Assembly: GCA_905221605.1 (NCBI GenBank)
Contig: CAJNDS010000136.1
Coordinates: 385,001 to 447,000 of the forward strand
Origin: Symbiodinium natans
Taxonomy: Eukaryota > Sar > Dinophyceae > Suessiales > Symbiodiniaceae
Length of the DNA: 62,000 bases
Direction: 5' to 3'
The position numbers were made by a program, and so were the translations under genes. How positions within the stretch are numbered: position 1 is the first letter of the stretch; the number at the start of each line of letters is the position of its first letter. Below are positions 56,401 to 62,000 of the stretch, one piece after another. A model generated the notes under the pieces. That model made no database searches. It was not told the DNA's origin and saw nothing but the letters and a program-made list of their open reading frames with translations.

Positions 56401-56879
56401 CCCACTAAGAAAATGAGACAATGATGAAGATAAGTGAAGAAAGATCACCTGCCTGCACGCAGGTTCTCGGGAGCTTGTCTCGACCGGGCTGTCCCTCCTT
56501 TCCCCGCACGTCCCTTCGCTTGTCCCCATTGATCTCTCGCGTCTCTTCCCTTTGCACTCTCTCGCCTCTGGCCCGCCTTCCATGCTGAAAATGCTGAAGA
56601 GATACGAAAAGAAGAGCTCATGATTCTTTCTCATTTCTTCTTCTTTATCATTCCCATATGAGTAAAGAAGAAAGATTAGGAGAGAGAGCCCTGCGGCAAT
56701 TCCTGTTTTGGGCGGAAGAAAAGAAACAAAGAGATAATAAGAGAGAAGAACGAATAAGAAGGTGCCGGGAACGAAGATGGAAACTGCTCCTTCACCCTGG
56801 TCTATCGCTTCCTTTTCGAATTTTTTCGGAAGGAAGATCGAAGAAGATAGTGGGAAAAAAGGAGTGAAGTGCCCGTAGA

Positions 56880-59467
56880 CGGGAGAAAGTGAAAGGGATG
56901 CCCCCGCAACTTTTATATTTTGATAAGAATGCAAGCGCCAGCAGAGAAGAAAGGAAGAGAGAATAACGAGGAAAGAGCGGAAACCGAGGAGATTAGGAGC
57001 CAGGTTTCCCTGATTGATTCTCGTCACTTTTCTCTGTTTTGGGAAGGTAAAGGGCTTTATATCTCCCACCTCTCTCCCTTGTCTTTTTGGTTGGAGTGAG
57101 AAAATATAAAGAAAAGCGAAAGGAAAAGTGAGAGGGAGAAAGAAGCCATCCTTCCATTCTGAAAAATCTACAGATTTAGAGACAGGAATAGGGGACAATA
57201 TGGAAATGATTCTTTCTTATTTCTTCACGTTGTCTCCTTTCCCTATATGACTCCCTTGCGATTTCCCTTTTGGTTGGAGTGAGAAGAGACAAAAGAAAAG
57301 TGAAAGGAAAAGTGAGAAGGAGAAAGGACGCAGAGATAGGAATAGAAAAACTCAGAAGAGACACAGTCTCAGACAAGATAATTTGCTGACTTGTGATTGC
57401 GTGGCTGCCTTAGCAAGAGTTGTTGCTGGAATGGCTTTTGGGAAGAAAGTCGGAGGTGCACTTTTCGATCCAGGCGTGTTTCGCGAGCCGCAGCTTCTGG
57501 CCTCCTCTTGCTTGGGCGTGGCCAAGCGCCAGGGAGCAGAAATGCTGCGTTTTTCAAGTTTCAAATTCGTTTCTGTAGTTTCAGACTAGTTGCAAAGTAG
57601 TTTCAAAATCCAGTTGCAAAATCGTTGTTAAGGGGAAACTGCGTTTTTCTACGCGCAATTGCAAAACATGCAGAAGTTCTGGTTTTCAACAAGCGCGGAC
57701 AGAAATTGCAGCTCCTCCTTAACAGCGATATTTCAACTGATTTTGAAACTAGTTTGAAACTGACTTGAGACTAATTTGAAACTATGGAAACGATTTTGAA
57801 ACTCGAAACACTACCATATTCCGGACTTTCTGCCCCCCTCCTGGCCCCTCACATATGGCCCTCACGCACGGGAAGTTGACTTTGGTCAGGCGTGACTAGA
57901 GACCAGAGCTTCCGAAAGCTTGCCAATCTCCGGACAGTAGGAATAGAGGAATGTGTGGAAATGATTCTTTCCTAGTTCTTCATCTTCTTTCTCCTTTCCC
58001 TATGTATGAGAAAAGAAGACAGACAAGGAGAGAGCCCCCTGCAATTAGGAATTTCCCCAGAAGAGAAAGCGAAAGGGATGCCCCCGCAACTTTCACGTTT
58101 TTGAGAAGAATGTAAGCACCAAGAGAGAAGAGAAAGGAAAAGAGAATAGCGAGGAAAGAGGCAAGGAAACACAGGAGGCAGCCCCTCCGCTTGCTTCTTG
58201 AATGAAAAAGACATCGGAGAAATGGAAACATGAAATTGAGAGGGAAGTTGCGCTTTTCCTTGCTGAAGAACAAAGCAATTCCAAAGAACATGGAAAGCAC
58301 AAGGAATGAACTGGGAAAGGTAGGGAAAGGGATTCTTCCCTCTGACTTTTTTGCTTTCCTTCAATCTGCGATGTAAAGGGAAAGATGCAGCGGACAGGTC
58401 TGAAAATACAGGCAGGTGATCTTTTTTCCTTATTGTCATCATTGTCTCTTTTTCTCAGTGGGAAACGTCTCATTTTCTCAGCGGGAAACGTAAAGTGCAA
58501 AAAGATAAAAGAAAGAAAGTAGGGAAGAGTTGGAAGGTTCCTTTTTGTGGTGAGAAGGTAGTCGGAAAGCAACAGGAGACTCCTCTTTCATTCTGTTTAT
58601 CCCTACCTCTTATAGTCTTTTTGGGAAGCAAGAGGGAAGAACATACGCGGATAGGAAGGCAGCCTTTCTTTGATGGGGAAAAGGAAAGGGATGCACTGCC
58701 CCCTCAATTTTCATGTTGATAAGAATGTAAGCACCAGGAGAGAAGAAAGGAAGAGAGAATAGCGAGGAAAGAGGCAAGGAAACACATGAGATTAGGAGTC
58801 AGGTTCCGGTGATTGATGTTCGTCTCTTGTCTTCTTTTTGAGAAGGTCGCTTTTGGTTGGAGGAAGAAGTCCGCCTTCCATTTTGAAGAATCTGCAGAGA
58901 TAGGAATTGAAGAAATCACAAGAGACACGGATAGAGGACATTATAGACATGATTCTTTCTTATTCATTCATCTTCTTTCTTCTTTCCCTATATGAACACA
59001 GAACAAAGACAAGGAGAGAGAGCCTCCTGCAATTGGGAATTTCCCCAGAAGAGACAAAGTGAAAGGGATGTCCCCCGCACCTTTCACACTTTTGAGAAGA
59101 ATGTAAGCAACAGAAGAGAAGAGAAAGGAACTCATAATAGTGAGCAGGGAGGCGAGGAAAGACTGGAGGCAGACCTTCTTTCCGGTTGAGCAGGACGAAA
59201 CAAGAGAATGTAAGATGTAAGTCGGGAGGGAGGCTGGTAGCCGTTCCTTTCTTTTCCGAACCAAAGACAAAGAGGAAGGAAGGCAGGATAGGTTTCCGTG
59301 ATTGATTTTCGTCACCTCTCTATGTTTTGAGAAGGTAAAGGGCGTTCTATCTCTCACCCCTCTCCCTTGTCTTCTTGGTTGGAGTGAGAAAATATAAAAA
59401 AAAGCGAAAGGAAAAGTGAGAGGGAGAAAGAAGCCCTCCTTCCATTCTGAAAAATCTGCAGATTTAG
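56880..59467 (+). repeat. Complex satellite, first full tandem unit (with diverged left edge)
   Basis: The unit is strongly purine-rich on this strand. Marker TTGTGATTGCGTGGCTGCCT at 57391 recurs at 59679 and 61927, giving periods of 2288 and 2248. Inside each unit are 3-4 diverged subunits of about 0.5-1 kb, marked by GAAAGGGATG and GAATGTAAGC. This copy has an extra 46-48 nt near 57432-57480 that the others lack. Confidence 0.9.
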
Positions 59468-61717
59468 AGACAGGAATAGGGGACAATATGGAAATGATTC
59501 TTTCTTATTTCTTCACGTTGTCTCCTTTCCCTATATGACTCCCTTGCGATTTCCCTTTTGGTTGGAGTGAGAAGAGACAAAAGAAAAGTGAAAGGACAAG
59601 TGAGAAGAAGAAAGGATGCAGAGAAAGGAATAGAACAACTCAGAAGAGACACAGTCTCAGACAAGATAATTTACTGACTTGTGATTGCGTGGCTGCCTTG
59701 GCAAGAGTTGTTGCTGGTTTCGCGAGCCGCGGCTTCTAGCCTCCTCTTGCTTGGGCGTGGCCAAGCGCCAGGGAGCAGAAATGCTGCGTTCTTCAAGTTT
59801 CAAATTCGTTTCTGTAGTTTCAGACTAGTTGCAAAACAGTTTCAAAATCCAGTTGCGAATTCGTTGTTAAGGGGAAACTGCGTTTTTCTACGCGCAATTG
59901 CAAAAAATGCAGGAATCTCTAGAGGTTCTGGTTTTCAACAAGCGCGGACAGAAATTGCAGCTCCTCCTTAACAGCGATATTTCAACTGGATTTTGAAACT
60001 AGTTTGAAACTGACTTGAGACTAATTTGAAACTATGGAAACGATTTTGAAACTCGAAACACTACCATATTCCGGACTTTCTGCCCCCCTCCTGGCCCCTC
60101 ACATATGGCCCTCACGCACGGGAAGTTGACTTTGGTCAGGCGTGACTAGAGACCAGAGCTTCCGAAAGCTTGCCAATCTCCGGACAGTAGGAATAGAGGA
60201 ATGTGTGGAAATGATTCTTTCCTAGTTCTTCATCTTCTTTCTCCTTTCCCTATGTATGAGAAAAGAAGACAGACAAGGAGAGAGAGCCCCCTGCAATTGG
60301 GAATTTCCCCAGAAGAGAGAAAGCGAAAGGGATGCCCCCACAACTTTCACGTTTTTCATAAGAATGTAAGCACCAAGAGAGAAGAGAAAGGAAAAGAGAA
60401 TAGCGAGGAAAGAGGCAAGGAAACACAGGAGGCAGCCCCTCCGCTTGCTTCTTGAATGAAAAAGACATCGGAGAAATGGAAACATGAAATTGAGAGGGAA
60501 GTTGCGCTTTTCCTTGCTGAAGAACAAAGCAATTCCAAAGAACATGGAAAGCACAAGGAATGTACTGGGAAAGGTAGGGAAAGGGATTCTTCCCTCTTTT
60601 TTGCTTTCCTTCAATCTGCGATGTAAAGGGAAAGATGCAGCGGACAGGTCTGAAAATACAGGCAGGTGATCTTTTTTCCTTATTGTCATCATTGTCTCTT
60701 TTTCTCAGTGGGAAACGTCTCATTTTCTCAGCGGGAAACGTAAAGTGCAAAAAGATAAAAGAAAGAAAGTAGGGAAGAGTTGGAAGGTTCCTTTTTGTGG
60801 TGAGAAGGTAGTCGGAAAGCAACAGGAGACTCCTCTTTCATTCTGTTTATCCCTACCTCTTATAGTCTTTTTGGGAAGCAAGAGGGAAGAACATACGCGG
60901 ATAGGAAGGCAGCCTTTCTTTGATGGGGAAAAGGAAAGGGATGCACTGCCCCCTCAATTTTCATGTTGATGGGAATGTAAGCACCAGGAGAGAAGAAAGG
61001 AAGAGAGAATAGCGAGGAAAGAGGCAAGGAAACACATGAGATTAGGAGTCAGGTTCCGGTGATTGATGTTCGTCTCTTGTCTTCTTTTTGAGAAGGTCGC
61101 TTTTGGTTGGAGGAAGAAGTCCGCCTTCCATTTTGAAGAATCTGCAGAGATAGGAATTGAAGAAATCACAAGAGACACGGATAGAGGACATTATAGACTT
61201 GATTCTGTTTTATTTATTCATCTTCTATCTTCATTCCCTATATGAACACAGAACAAAGACAAGGAGAGAGAGCCTCCTGCAATTGGGAATTTCCCCAGAA
61301 GAGACAAAGTGAAAGGGATGTCCCCCGCACCTTTCACACTTTTGAGAAGAATGTAAGCAACAGAAGAGAAGAGAAAGGAACTCATAATAGTGAGCAGGGA
61401 GGCGAGGAAAGACTGGAGGCAGACCTTCTTTCCGGTTGAGCAGGACGAAACAAGAGAATGTAAGATGTAAGTCGGGAGGGAGGCTGGTAGCCGTTCCTTT
61501 CTTTTCCGAACCAAAGACAAAGAGGAAGGAAGGCAGGATAGGTTTCCGTGATTGATTTTCGTCACCTCTCTATGTTTTGAGAAGGTAAAGGGCGTTCTAT
61601 CTCTCACCCCTCTCCCTTGTCTGCTTGGTTGGAGTGAGAAAATATAAAGAAAAGCGAAAGGAAAAGTGAGAGGGAGAAAGAAGCCCTCCTTCCATTCTGA
61701 AAAATCTGCAGATTTAG
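59468..61717 (+). repeat. Complex satellite, second tandem unit
   Basis: Nearly identical to the first unit over most of its length; shares the 46-48 nt deletion with the third. Confidence 0.92.
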
Positions 61718-62000
61718 AGAGGAATAGGGGACAATATGGAAATGATTCTTTCTTATTTCTTCACGTTGTCTCCTTTCCCTATATGACTCCCTTGCGATTT
61801 CCCTTTTGGTTGGAGTGAGAAGAGACAAAAGAAAAGTGAAAGGACAAGTGAGAAGAAGAAAGGATGCAGAGAAAGGAATAGAACAACTCAGAAGAGACAC
61901 AGTCTCAGACAAGATAATTTACTGACTTGTGATTGCGTGGCTGCCTTGGCAAGAGTTGTTGCTGGTTTCGCGAGCCGCGGCTTCTAGCCTCCTCTTGCTT
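61718..62000 (+). repeat. Complex satellite, third unit (cut by window edge)
   Basis: Matches 59468-59755 with very few differences, including the deletion junction, so copies 2 and 3 are the closest relatives. Confidence 0.9.

Noticed and set aside
56377-61912. Many Phe/Leu/Ser-rich minus-strand frames of 100-270 codons, repeated from unit to unit
   Set aside because: The satellite is purine-rich on the plus strand, so stop codons are rare on the other strand. The frames shift between copies and show no domain.

Overview
The window looks like nuclear DNA of a dinoflagellate, probably a core or Suessiales-type species. Three lines of evidence support this. Telomere-type TTTAGGG repeats are everywhere, in both orientations. 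Every one of the 17 splice acceptors in the best-resolved gene is AG followed by G. Donors are a mixture of GT, GC and GA. There are no bacterial operon features.

Layout. (1) 1-5.7 kb: telomere-like tracts, small palindromic elements and a few unassigned exon-like islands. (2) 5.73-14.05 kb, + strand: a complete acyl-CoA dehydrogenase gene that I could rebuild as 18 small exons (42-148 nt) with every phase consistent (431 residues, C-terminal AKL peroxisomal signal). (3) About 17.6-31.2 kb, + strand: an alpha/beta-hydrolase (BEM46/S9-like) gene of about 20 exons, with Ser, Asp and His triad residues all visible. (4) 31.2-43 kb: exon-like islands of at least one unidentified gene among repeats. 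(5) Telomere-type arrays stop at about 43-44 kb. (6) 45.12-47.15 kb: an eight-exon gene of unknown function. (7) 48.76-53.19 kb: a hAT-like transposase-related element, probably broken. (8) 55.6-62 kb: a purine-rich complex satellite with a 2.25-2.29 kb tandem period and an inverted copy at its left edge.

The central finding is the intron structure. In the dehydrogenase gene, 12 of 17 introns are flanked by a 3-5 bp direct repeat that supplies the donor dinucleotide and is repeated just after the acceptor. Several have terminal inverted repeats of the type CTTGG...CCAAG. The same intron families recur in the hydrolase gene. These are introners with DNA-transposon features, and many carry telomere-type arrays of either orientation inside them. 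How mobile introns and telomere repeats became combined is the question most worth pursuing here.

Limits: exon structures were spliced by eye from protein-family expectation, phase and AG|G. No database search was run. Exons not supported by a recognisable family are marked low confidence.
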